Below, piece by piece: positions 14,150 through 25,524 of a stretch of 64,000 bases of DNA. The number at the start of each line of letters is the position of its first letter. The stretch's first letter is position 1. The DNA is taken from assembly GCF_905220365.1 (NCBI RefSeq), contig NC_061154.1, positions 13,392,001 to 13,456,000 on the forward strand. Direction: 5' to 3'. The position numbers and the translations under genes were made by a program. The notes under the pieces were generated by a model, which worked only from the letters and a program-made list of their open reading frames with translations, searched no databases and was not told the DNA's origin. This stretch comes from Vanessa cardui. Lineage: Eukaryota; Arthropoda; Insecta; Lepidoptera; Nymphalidae.

Positions 14150-14335
14150 GTATTTATCATTCCTCATGTCATCAATACGCAACCCTCAGGAACTAATAGT
14201 TTATTGTGCGTAGCTACACTCGCCCTTACACCGTTCGAACCTAAACACAGACATACTAAGTATTGTTGCATGATATATTATAATACTATGTGGTGGTACT
14301 TAGCCAGACTGGTTTAGACAAGGTTCTATCATCAA
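14150..14335 (-). repeat. Degraded SINE family A remnant
   Basis: Recognisable pieces in family order: CAACCCTCAGGAACTAATAG, GTAGCTACACTCGCCCTTAC, ATGTGGTGGTACTTAGCC and GACTGGTTTAGACAAGG. Confidence 0.5.
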
Positions 14336-15869
14336 ACATAATAGGAATAAATCAAAAGTATAATTTACAATATCGTATACTGAGTTGAGAACCATGTCTG
14401 AATAAAATTTAATGTTATTACAATTTGTCTTGAGATAAATTACATAAAATTTTCTTGTGTTCTCATCGTGTGCGACGCGATCAAAGCTTTTGATATGTAC
14501 GACTCGATAACAAAAGTTTATCGACACTTATCACCACTCGAGAACTGATCGTGATAAAATAGGTTCAATTGATTTTTCCGACAATCGAAATTATTTCCAC
14601 GCTACCAACCGCGTTTAGCGTATACATTTACATGTACACATAAATTTCGTACATTTCCAGTACAGTAAAGAGAAATGAAATTTCAAAAAGAAAATATATA
14701 TAATATAGATTAATTTATATCTAGTTATTACAACATAACATAAGATAAATTATGTCTAGTCATTACAATATAACATAAGAATTAATAATATTAAATGTTT
14801 AAATATATACATATATGAAATGAAACTAGTAACTGTATAAATCTTGACCGAGTAGAATGGTGGCAAGAGTGAATATTTATAATATATATTTATAACAATC
14901 AAAAATACATTTGAAAAAAATGTGTCCGTAGTAAACGCTCGGCAAATTGATGGTTATTTAAAAACGGTATAATTTAAGAATAACATAATTAACATAGAGA
15001 CAAATAAATATATTTATTCTAAGTGTACAGTCCAGATTACAGTATAATTATAGCTGCGAGACGTCATAAAAAACGGCATGCCGCTAGCCGTCCCAGTATA
15101 CGAGCCGGTCGTATTTGTAAGCTTATATTTGTACCCAAAGAATACAGATTTGAATAAAATTCAAAGCAACTATTTTTATTGGTGTAATGCATCTGTATTT
15201 AAATTATTATAAAAAAGTTTTTTTACGCTACTCTCTTGATGTATGTAAATCTAATTTGCTCACTATCATACATACACACGCACACACAAAAACACAAGTG
15301 TCTAAAACCACGACCATCTAGATTTATGCATGAAATTAAAACGTGATAAAACATTCGTGAAACAAATAATGAACCAATGTATTTAGAAAAGTGTTAAATT
15401 TTTCGACACACAACTTAAGCAAAGGAATGAGTCCGATGACAGGGTAATGATCAATAATGATTGTTCAATAAACCGCTCCGTCTGAATAAATAAAGGTCGA
15501 CAAATAAGGCTAATTAAAATGTCGTCAACTTGAAATTGTCGCGAGCCATCTGGTCACGTGGTAGGAAACATATTTATAGTGTAACGAAACGTCGATTAGT
15601 TTGGTTGATGGTTGCATCGTAATTCGAATAAATTAAGTAATTTAGTTTACAATATATTATGCTAAACAAATCATTATATTCAAATAAAGCAATCTATACC
15701 AATGAAAGTACTTAAAACACATTTATACTGGGATATTTACAATGCAAAAGTCTGCCCAAAATACGAGCGCAATCTTTATTTATATTGAGGTTATGGGAAT
15801 AAATAGTTTCGACGACAAATCCTACAACACCGGAGCTCTCTCCGGTCAGGTCCAGAGAGAGTTCAATTC

Positions 15870-15968
15870 CTTCAATTAAGCACATGAATATTCAGTCGTG
15901 CTTGTCTGGGTTTGAACCCGCAATCATCGGTTAAGGTGCACGCGTTCTGACCACTAGGCCATGTCGAC
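15870..15968 (-). repeat. SINE family C head fragment
   Basis: AATTAAGCACATGAATATTC and GGGTTTGAACCCGCAATCAT, then GCACGCGTTCTGACCACTAG: the tRNA-like head of family C with a truncated body. Confidence 0.75.
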
Positions 15969-17129
15969 TATTATTTGTAGACTTGTTTGGTATCACTTAC
16001 CTTTCTAAATAATTTTAACGTAAACGCTAAGCTGTGAAAAATATTAGAAACGTTTTTACATAATGTTATGCAATAATTTACTCCTTGGGGTCCCAAAGTA
16101 AGATAATTTAAGTTTATTGTATAAGATCATTGCAGTAACCATAATCATTATCATAATACTCGACACAGCTAACTCAAACCTCAAAAAAATTACTTTAAAC
16201 GTTTATACTATTAAGGTTATTTGATCGAAATTATGCAGAGCTGATTTTGATAGAGAGGATGAAACAAAAAGGGTCGTAACAAAAAGAAAAACATCGTTAC
16301 GCGTGACAACGAGTGTTTGATCGATATTGGGAATTCAACAGGTGCCATGATATCCGACGGTAAACAAATTCTGAAGATAACTTTACGTTGGATCGTGTTT
16401 TGCAGACCTACTTCGATTATAGGCTTATTGGATACGATTTGATAGTCGGGAACTGAATCTTGATTTATACTGATGGCGAAATGGTGACAGCATTTAATTA
16501 TCGACGATTCAAAAACGCTTAATTGTGAAGTTTATTTAAGTAAAATTTATTTGATTTTATGCTAATAATAGTTTAAATGATTAATCGAAACACTGACTCT
16601 GTAAATAGACGATAAAAAAAAAGTTACAAACATTTCAAATAAAGCGAAACTATACACAGTTCGTATTCGAACAATTCATATTGTAAAAGTTTCTATTCCA
16701 TTTAAATAAAAAAATATACTTTTGTTTTTTTAAATAAACATACGTTTGAACTGTAAACTCAATACATGTAAAAATTTGGTTGTTGACTTTGACGTTCTTA
16801 TTTTAAAAATGCAAAATCCATGTTGAGGTCTACCCGCGAGTGATGATCACTGAGTTCTGTGGAAAAATACTCAGTATAAGAAAGAGGTCTAGATCTAGCA
16901 ATTTACATTTGGAAAGCATAAAAAGCTATTGAACCTATGCCTGTAGGCATAGGCACACACACTCTTTGCACAAGGTTATGAGACTAAAATAAAGAGAAGA
17001 AGTGTGAAAGGTAACCATGACAAAAATCAGTCAGTAGGTACATCATCATAACCATTATGAGACTCAGATACTTTATTATGTGTTCATATATAATGATTCA
17101 AAAATGAACTTTAATATGATCTAGATAGT

Positions 17130-17290
17130 CGGACTGGAAAATTAGCCACTTCATGGTAAGTGGTCACCAATAACCATACATTGGCGCCGTAGGAACTTTT
17201 AACGATTTCTTGTATCGCCAAAGCAGCTCCAACCTTAGGAATTGAGATTTAATGTCCCTTGCTTGTAGGTAGAACATGTAGGTCGAATCG
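17130..17290 (-). repeat. Degraded SINE family A remnant
   Basis: TTCATGGTAAGTGGTCACCA, CTCCAACCTTAGGAATTGAG and AATGTCCCTTGCTTGTAGG follow the family order, with many substitutions. Confidence 0.5.
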
Positions 17291-19504
17291 AAAGGTAATC
17301 AAAGCCGTTCAACCGTGTCCCTATTCTACGCAACAATCCATTTGCGGTTCGGTCGAATGTTGGATCGAAATATTACCGGGATCGTCATAAGTAATTAGAA
17401 TTGCACAAAGTAAAAAATATTTAATTAGTATGTAAACTCACCTTTGATATGGAGTACAATTTTGATTCGTCATCAATGCGTTGTATTTACGTCAAAGTCA
17501 GTAATATTAAAATTGAATGAATATAGTTATGTGATGGGTTCGAATCTATAGCTCCTTTATTTGAAAAATAAACTGAAGAAAGCAATAGATATATCAGAAA
17601 TAAAAAGACCCATTCAAAATAAACGAAGCCTAATACCTGCCTACCTCGACCATACCCATTATTCCTCTTAGTGTTTTCTCCATTGCACGTCACATCGGCA
17701 AAATGCTCTATGTGCTCTATTTGTTTTGTTCTATTTACCTCAAAATTCATCATTGATGTCATATTTATTGTGACGAAGTGAAGTCAATTTCTTTTCTATT
17801 ATTTTTTAAATAAGTTACATTGCTGAAAATTAAGTTAGGTAATTTGTTAGCGATGACGTTAGATACTTATGTATAAACAGTATTTGTTTATTATTGAATT
17901 CTCAATGTGCTTGGATAAATTTATAAATCAGGACACTTTTTTCTGCTCTGACTATTAAGTATATTTACCTAATATAGAAGATTTTATTATGGAAGAAACT
18001 CTTGGGCCCTAGACTTATGAGTTCGCCTTGTTAAATTTCCATGCCTTAGAAAGCAATATCACACAATTTGTTTGTAAATATTATACCAAACACAATTAAA
18101 AAATCTGTTTTAATGGAACAATTTGTTTATTTAATGAAGTTACATTACTTCAAAGAATTTTAAGCACACACTAAATTAGTAATATTTGATTTGTAATGTA
18201 TACAAGGTAAAAGTAAAATAAATATCGTTAACTTGTGATCAAAGTCAGACCATAATCATTATTGAAACTGAAGAAAACATATAAGATAACAATTATTATT
18301 GTTACTGTTCCCAATAAATACTATTCGTTATTTTAATTGATAACTAAAGATGGCCAATAGCAATCGCATAACAAAACAAAAAAAAAGGAAAATCGGTTGG
18401 CAGTAGAGAAAAATTACTGAATAGTTTGCCTATTTATAAATAAGTTAAATTTATTTTTAAAATGTAACTATAAGCAGTTTCAGTTTCGCTTTGAATATAT
18501 ATGATGCAATCTTTGACAGGCATTTGAAAGAATTACAGAAAAGTATCCACACCTCTACGTAAATCACGTTCCTAATGCCGGAACATTTCGATTTTAATAT
18601 CGTGTCTAATCCGCTATTGATTCGACAGGTTTAAACAGAGGGAGTTTTATCAAACAAACTCATCCTACCCTACGTTCGCAGACTTGATGCGTAATATAGC
18701 GATCAGTGACCGCCACGCGTCAATTTCAACGGACAATCTTTCTACACCCAGCAAAATTCTCGAATAGAACTTTACATAATAATATGTTAATAGCACCTTT
18801 ATTAGAATGATATTAGAGCTACAATAGCTTGGGCTTTCCATATATCGGGTCTTATATTATATCGGAGGGTGTATTACACCAAACGTACGTCTCTTTATCG
18901 CCCACGGCAACGAATTTATTGCCTCCATCGGAGGATGTTCTGATCTAGAAAAATTATGATTGGTTTCTTATGTAACAAGTAATATGTACCAACGCTTTTA
19001 TTAATATTAAAATATTGTTCAATTTTGTGGGGATTTTATTAAATGTTAAGTTATTTATTTGTTGCTGATATACAAAGCGCTCCGTTTAAAATCTAATATA
19101 GATCATAGTACTGTTTACACATATACATAAAACGAATGCAAATAATATTTTGTCTAGCTTCAATATTAATTTCTGCTCAATATTAATAATACTCTTTTGC
19201 TTCGAATATTTCGTGGATTCATATACTTAGTTTTAAAATAAAAGGTTTATTGTTTGATTTCTAATATATTAAAATACTAATATTTGTAATATTTTATGTA
19301 TTTTTTACCTTGTATTTTTGGCTATAATGGTAATTAATATGTTCAGTAAAATATTAAAATACATATATGCATCTCTTTTTGTCGTCATTGATTTGACGTT
19401 CGAAAGAAGAAGACAACATATTTTTACTAATTACCCCGCAAACGACATACAAACATTATAAGTATGCATCGGAATGATTTATGAAATTGGTGTATAATAA
19501 CTGG

Positions 19505-19620
19505 ATAGGCAGTCTAGCAATAGGTTACCCTATAGCTAGTGGTCAACGCCACTTGTAGATATTAGCCTTTAAATAAATATCAATCATTCTTTATCATTTA
19601 TATGCCACAAATGACGTAAC
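19505..19620 (-). repeat. Very degraded SINE family A remnant
   Basis: TATAGCTAGTGGTCAACGCC, then AATATCAATCATTCTTTATC and ATATGCCACAAATG resemble the 3' half of family A. Weak similarity only. Confidence 0.3.
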
Positions 19621-19860
19621 GATAGTGCTGCCGCCTCGCGGGATTCGTGCCGCGCTTCGTTACGCTAAGGAATTCATGACCGTCTCCGACTGTTATTATA
19701 CAACGACAAGTTATTTGTGTTGGTACCGAAACACTTTACTCAGCAAATAAATCTAAAATGTATAACAAAAGTCTAAATGATCTCCATCAACCAACAAAAC
19801 AAATGAATACAGGCGCTTCGCAATGACTCTCGTCCCTCGGCGTCTCGGGTATTCTAGTCT

Positions 19861-19930
19861 GTGCGTTGCGTCGACGCAGCGTTAACGCACACGCAACGCT
19901 ACCCAGTTGGGTAGACTCAGTTGAGTCTAG
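19861..19930. repeat. Cluster of short palindromes
   Basis: TGCGTCGACGCA (19867-19878), GCGTTAACGC (19879-19888), inverted GCGTTGCGT / ACGCAACGC (19863-19871 and 19891-19899), then two adjacent 14-bp hairpins TACCCAGTTGGGTA (19900-19913) and GACTCAGTTGAGTC (19914-19927). GC-rich against an AT-rich background. Confidence 0.85.
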
Positions 19931-20221
19931 CCCCACAAAAGCGTTAAGTATTAAGAGTCAGTTTTACCTCCTATGCGAAAGATTTTTCATATCAAAAATG
20001 TAGTAATTATTTGTATGCCTATGTGAATCGAACCTCCATTAATCATCATAGATAACGTGTGTGATATCTTCTTGAGCCTATTACAAAATATTGCAACATA
20101 TTTTCGCATAAAAAAACGCTGCAGAAACTTTTATAAACCCACGTCGTGATATAATTTGCTTTTTTTGTTTAAATTTTAAATTTACACATTAATATGGTAT
20201 TTTAATAAGATGAATTAGAAA

Positions 20222-20310
20222 CACAAATTAAGCTCATATATATAGAGGTTTGAACCCGCAATCATCGGTTAAGGTGCACGCATTCTAACCACTGGGCCAT
20301 CTCAGCTCAC
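20222..20310 (-). repeat. SINE family C head fragment
   Basis: AACACAAATTAAGCTCATAT, GAACCCGCAATCATCGGTTA and CATTCTAACCACTGGGCCAT, followed by CTCAGCT. It lies about 380 bases upstream of the first unrecognised gene. Confidence 0.75.
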
Positions 20311-20688
20311 ATATACTACATAAAATCATAAGAATTCAGTTTTTTAATCTTCCGAATAAAATGACAAAACTTAAAAAAAAAACAAGTAACTATATGTTAC
20401 AAGTATACAGCCTTATAATCTGTTGTAAGGACGAACAATTAATTAAAAGTTCATACATATTGTAGGCTTTTATTTAACCTTTTTTAAAATTAAGTCATCA
20501 AACCGGCTGATGACAAAATAAAAATACAATACATCATGTCATATTTTGTCAAATTACGTTTTTATGAAAAATAATTTATAAATAATGTAAAATTATATTG
20601 AAAATTAAAAAAACCCTTATTACTTAAAAATGGTAACCTTGGGACAATAACTCTTTTAATATTACAATCATTTGTAAAGAATTTAAAA

Positions 20689-22870
20689 ATGGCGAGGTTG
20701 GTACTATTTATTTACACAGTATGTTATTTTAACAATACTATTTATTTTAAATATTCAATTTTTTAGTACTAAAATCTTAATATAGTGTTTTTTTTTTAAT
20801 TTTATAATGTCAGTTGCTGCCCGTGCACCGGCACTGGAGGCAGCACAGGCTCTCCCGGCAAATCATCCCTACCCCTCATATGTCTCGTGCCACGTGGCAC
20901 TGAAAAGGTCATGGCTCGGCAACCACCAGCCCGAGCCATGGGAGGGGCGACCAGTACAGCTAAGAGCGATTTCCAACTCCTCGATGAAGACTACATTAAA
21001 AAGAACTTCAAATTGCCGCAACGAGCCCTATACCTTGATCCTTTCAGGTAAATTAATTTATTGTATTTTTTTGTCTTCTATGCGTCAATAAATATTACGT
21101 GTATTCTCCTTAATGTACCTCAATCACTTCTATTGTGATTACATTCTTACATGTAAAGGAAATTAAAAATTTATAATATTATTGTATTATCCCCTGTTGT
21201 TTTTTTAGTTGTATTATAATTTATGAATCTTTAACAGGCGACCTCTCATCACTTTTCCCATGACCCAAGAAGATGTAAAACACTTCAATTTAGCCCGCAA
21301 ATATAAGATTAACCAGCAAATTCTTGATGGCTTCCTCGACCCTAGCGAAGCAATATCTGCACCTAGTGTGTTTGTATGTGTTCATTTAATCTATATGGTT
21401 CTGATTATTATTGCAAAATTTAAAATAATTTATGAGTAGAATTATATAATATGTGATTGTTGTTAATTTAGTAATGTGATACTTTCATATGATTTCTTTT
21501 ATTATAGCCATACGCAAAAACCGAATCTGAGAAACGTAAGGAAGCTGAAGATGACGAAGAGATTATTTACATTTTACAATTACCAGACTGGGAATATAAG
21601 TGCCCTGTCCACAATCAAACAGTTCGGACTCCAAGGTAAAGTTTCTAATAGACTCTATTAGTAATTAAATTGCTAGCTCATGACTTTGCTAAAGCTTACA
21701 TCTCGTATATATAGCATACAACATACTTTATTGCTTAAAGACAGGTAGAGACATCTACAGGAATCCAAATTAAAACGAACTTATTCACCTCAAATACAAT
21801 TTTGTCACTTAGTTATAAGATTGCATAACAGATGGCGCTGTTTTACTTTAAAACAAATTAAGACTTGTAGTTTATGAATAGACCAGTAGATGTCACTACT
21901 ATACTAACTTGTAGTGATACTTGTGGTCGTTTTATATTAAGTCAAATTCAACCGGAAATCATTTTAAAACAAATATGTAACATACATTGATGTATAAGAT
22001 AGGAGAACTCAGTTAATCGCTTTATTGTCGTGAAAATAGAAAAAGTCAAATGACAAAAAACGTCATTGATTTTTAACATTGACAAGTCTTGTGTGGTTTT
22101 GTCATTGACTCATTGCTTGGCACTTGGCATTATGGCCGTGAACTATGAATGAATTTCGTGTTAAATTAATGGTACACCTCCTTAAGCAATATATAATGAA
22201 ATTTTTATAATGAAACTTGGAAAACGAACTTGTCACCATACAGCGTACATTCTAAACTAGATAATTAACTAGCCAACTAAGAAAGATTTAAAAAAAAAAT
22301 CTCCCATAGAGTTGAAATGAAGAAAAAATTAATTAACTTTGTCATTTTTGAAAGTCAGTAGCATGGAAATGGGTATTTACATTTCGGTTTGGTTTTTGAA
22401 AGTACGTAATTTACAAGAGTGATATTGGGGATGAAAGTCTTTTTGTTTTTGCGAGGGTTCTTCGTTACTTTTATAGAGAAGATTTTAATTATTGAAAACG
22501 CGAATATAGAAAAGTTGGAATAAGTTACCACCAACATTTAGTTGTAATGTTTACGAAATTAGATTGGATTCTGTATAATGTCTATGAACTGACACAAACT
22601 GCACTTCTTCTCCATGTAAATTGTAAACTGTTACTCATTCTCCTCCGCCCGCTTATTTATTATTAAAAGATGTAACTACAAAAATTTTATTAATTGTTTT
22701 TACGTATTAATACACATATTTCTTTGTTTTTTAGGTTTATTTGGCATTCGTGTAAGAAAACCGATAAGTCCAAAGGTGGCGAATTAAAACAAGGAAAAGG
22801 ACCATTAAATAAACCAAAACCTTGGCTCCTGAGTAGACATACGGACTTTGATTTATTGTCCCAATGGTAG
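20689..22870 (+). CDS. Unrecognised small protein, 5 exons, 213 aa, C-terminus TDFDLLSQW
   Basis: Exons as modelled: 20689-20696, 20814-21047, 21238-21373, 21508-21635, 22735-22870. Phases agree throughout (642 nt including TAG). Exons 2-5 are well supported by in-frame joins and consensus AG/GT sites. The 8-nt first exon (ATGGCGAG, then GTTGGT) is my proposal: it restores M-A-S ahead of a Cys/Gly-rich start (CCPCTGTGG), because exon 2 has a strong acceptor at 20813 and no ATG in the coding frame before 20911. A shorter protein starting at 20911 is the alternative. Visible parts: Cys/Gly-rich N-terminus (4-20), SDFQLLDEDYIKKNF (about 54-68), an acidic run (132-144), CPVH (158-161) and HSC (173-175), which could bind metal, a Lys-rich stretch (176-195), then RHTDFDLLSQW at the extreme C-terminus. 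AATAAA at 23042-23047 is a good poly(A) signal. I do not recognise the family. The gene 2.7 kb downstream shares the tail. Confidence 0.8.
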
Positions 22871-23041
22871 CACAAAAATATACATAAAAATATCGAAATA
22901 ACCTATTACCTGGTAAACACCAGGTAGGTTCATGTAATTCGCTACAATAATGTTTTGAGCTAATATTTCGATCGAAGAAAGTATACCTGTCTAGATTTGA
23001 ATTCAGTACTTCACATTGCTTTGTGATTTCCTATAATATCA

Positions 23042-23047
23042 AATAAA
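23042..23047 (+). terminator. Poly(A) signal of the first unrecognised gene
   Basis: AATAAA 172 bases after the stop, followed by a T/G-rich stretch (ATATTGTGCTTGTTTC), as expected of a cleavage site. Confidence 0.6.
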
Positions 23048-23213
23048 ACAGTTTCTGACAAAATATAACATATTGTGCTTGTTTCTTTACCTTTTTCCTA
23101 ACTAGTTCCCAAATAATATAAGTACTACTTTGTATGTATCTAATTACTAACTGAAATCAATTATAGCGTATATTTCAACGCTAATCAAAGGTATCGGTAT
23201 ATTTTTTTAAAAT

Positions 23214-23285
23214 TATATGTTTTATTTTATTTAAAAAATACAGACGAATTGATAACCTCCTCCTTTTGGAAGTCGGTTGAAAACA
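23214..23285 (-). repeat. Family E repeat fragment
   Basis: CAGACGAATTGATAACCTCC then TCCTTTTGGAAGTCGGTTGA is the complement of the family E left end. It lies downstream of the first unrecognised gene. Confidence 0.55.
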
Positions 23286-25109
23286 TTTAGCCTTAGGAAA
23301 TATAAGCAATTAAAAAAACATCTATAGTATCTGCATATTTGTTATGTCAAACTCATCTCGAAAATCGAAGTAGGAAAAAACTTACTTCTATCTGTAAAAG
23401 CTCAGCCACATAATATAGCATATATTGTGCACCACTAAAGATTATGTTTGATAAATTACGAAAATACTTTTAAATGCTATTACACTTAACTACATCATTC
23501 AATCGACTTTAATTTTACTTCCAAAATTTTGATAACAGTTTCGTCGACGGTCAAAACGCATGATTTTCCAAATAGATATCATAAATTAATCAACTAAACA
23601 ACCAATGATGCTGCGTCAAAATATTTTACTGTAAAATATTGTTTTACTTTTTTCTTCTCTCTTTACTACGTACGTAATACGTAACTTACTTCTTAATTAC
23701 AGTAGAGGTGGTCCTATATCGAGAGCATTCACCTGTAATATATAACAATCTGTGATTCTGAGCATCAATTTATAGCCTGCCTCACTGACGGCAGAACATT
23801 CGCCTGTAGTGCACATAACTAGGTTTTCTAGTTTCTAGTTGGTACAATTTAACTTATATAAAATTAGTATCATTGGTATCATTAGACTCTGCCGCTCGAA
23901 GCGATGTTACAGATGTCAGAAATCCTGATATTTTCTGATAATAATAAACCTTGTTCCTGACAGACCAGAAATTCCAAATTCGACAATTGGATATCTTGAG
24001 ATTAAATGCCTTCTATAAGCAATTATATATTTTTTGGTGAACTTTTAGTAAGTTTTCTGAAATCAAAAAACAAAAATTCAGCTCATATACAAGTAAGTAA
24101 ACATTTTTTTCATCCTTTCGTAAACAGTCATTAATATTATATGCAGTACCAGAGAGGATAACACAAGAAAAAACAAAGCAGATTTGTAATTTTTTGATAG
24201 AGTCAGTACCTTATTCACCCGAACAACGGCTGACCCGTCGACCATTTTATTAATATACCTAAACATCATTTGGTAGACTATTGTCAAAATTCAATTCTCT
24301 TTTTAGTTTGAACCCTTACTAAGCAAGAACTAAAAGTATTTCTAGAACATCAAGTTTTTTTGATAAAAAAATACTAAATCATATACTAATTCTACCGAAG
24401 CGTATACAAAAACTAACTTTACAACATACTCTGACCATGTTATGACGTCACTTTTGTATACATAGGACTGGGCAAATGCCCAGAAAACTTCATGAAGAAA
24501 ACAATGAGCCCTTTGTAGAGTTTTGATTAAAAACAACCCTAAGACCTACTCATTCGCAACGATATCACTTATCAGCGCTCATTTAAACGACAGCACCATA
24601 AGAATAGATCTGATAAAAGACATATTAATAAAATTAGTCTATTAGCCTTAATTATAAGGAAATACCATACTCGAGAAATATTATTCCTAAATCTTTCGGC
24701 CACAAAAGTCGTAAACAAGAAGGCGGAAAACTATAACCAAAATAACGAGCTTGACCTTGAGCATTGAAATTTTCACTGATCTCAGTAATGTAATTTTTTT
24801 TTTTGTAAAAGAATTCAACTTCTCGAGCGCGTTAGCTTAAGAAGCAGAATTACTATGTTATTTTTATTAGTACTCTAGTATCAGTTGTTTAGACATTTCT
24901 GATTCCTTAAAAAATATTTAGAGATCGTTTCGTGAGCGGTAGTACAAGTGCAATAACAGTATTACAATTGCGTTGTTTTTTTGTTGATTACAATCTATAC
25001 ATATCATAAAATTAGAGTGTCTGTTTGCAATATTAAAATAGCCCTTTTTTTACTCAATGCACATGTCTGTTTACACGGTACGTATAACAAAATGTATTTT
25101 TTTACAATT

Positions 25110-25268
25110 TTTGTCCGTCTGTGTGTCTGTTTGGTCGGGCTAATCTCTGGAACGGCTGGACCAATTTTGACGAGACTTTCAGTGGTAGATAACTGATATA
25201 ATAAGTAACTTAGGCTACAATTTTTTTTGTTATATTCAAAGGCGTACAAGTTCGCGGGCACATCTAGT
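25110..25268 (+). mobile_element. Helitron-like 3' end (family D)
   Basis: Contains TCTGGAACGGCTGGACCAAT, TAGATAACTGATATAATAAG and AACTTAGGCTACAATTTTTT, and terminates TTCGCGGGCACATCTAGT. The CTAGT end fits the CTRRT rule of Helitrons, and the same end occurs on the complementary strand at 57261-57440. No hairpin was checked rigorously. Confidence 0.5.
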
Positions 25269-25524
25269 GTTGTATAAATGAATACCTAGACACAGATAAA
25301 ATTATAATTATTATTTATACATATAAATACTTATTCGTTCAAATTCAATAATCCTGGCTGAAGTTTGTAATTATAACTTATGTTAAAATTTAATGACTTT
25401 TGACAAAATATAATTTGAGAAAAACATAAAAATATTTTTTTTTCAAAATTTAAATAACATTTAAAATAAATTTAAAGTTAATTAGAAATACCTTAAAACG
25501 TAAATAGAATAAGAAAAAGTGAAA

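Larger units (their letters stand above)
1..20688. other. Gene-poor, AT-rich region
   Basis: Apart from the repeats and islands listed separately I see no coding sequence on either strand. The ORFs present are at most about 104 aa, have no splice partners, AT-driven composition and no recognisable domain. It could contain long introns or UTR exons of flanking genes, which cannot be read without transcripts. Confidence 0.6.
22871..25524. other. Intergenic DNA between the two unrecognised genes
   Basis: Contains the poly(A) signal of the upstream gene, a family E fragment and a Helitron-like end. No further copy of the shared C-terminal motif was found in any frame by eye. Confidence 0.6.

Noticed and set aside
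20807..21091. 94-aa ORF starting at 20807
   Set aside because: A different frame of the same exon joins in phase to three downstream exons; the 20807 frame does not, and its ATG lies in the polypyrimidine/acceptor region.
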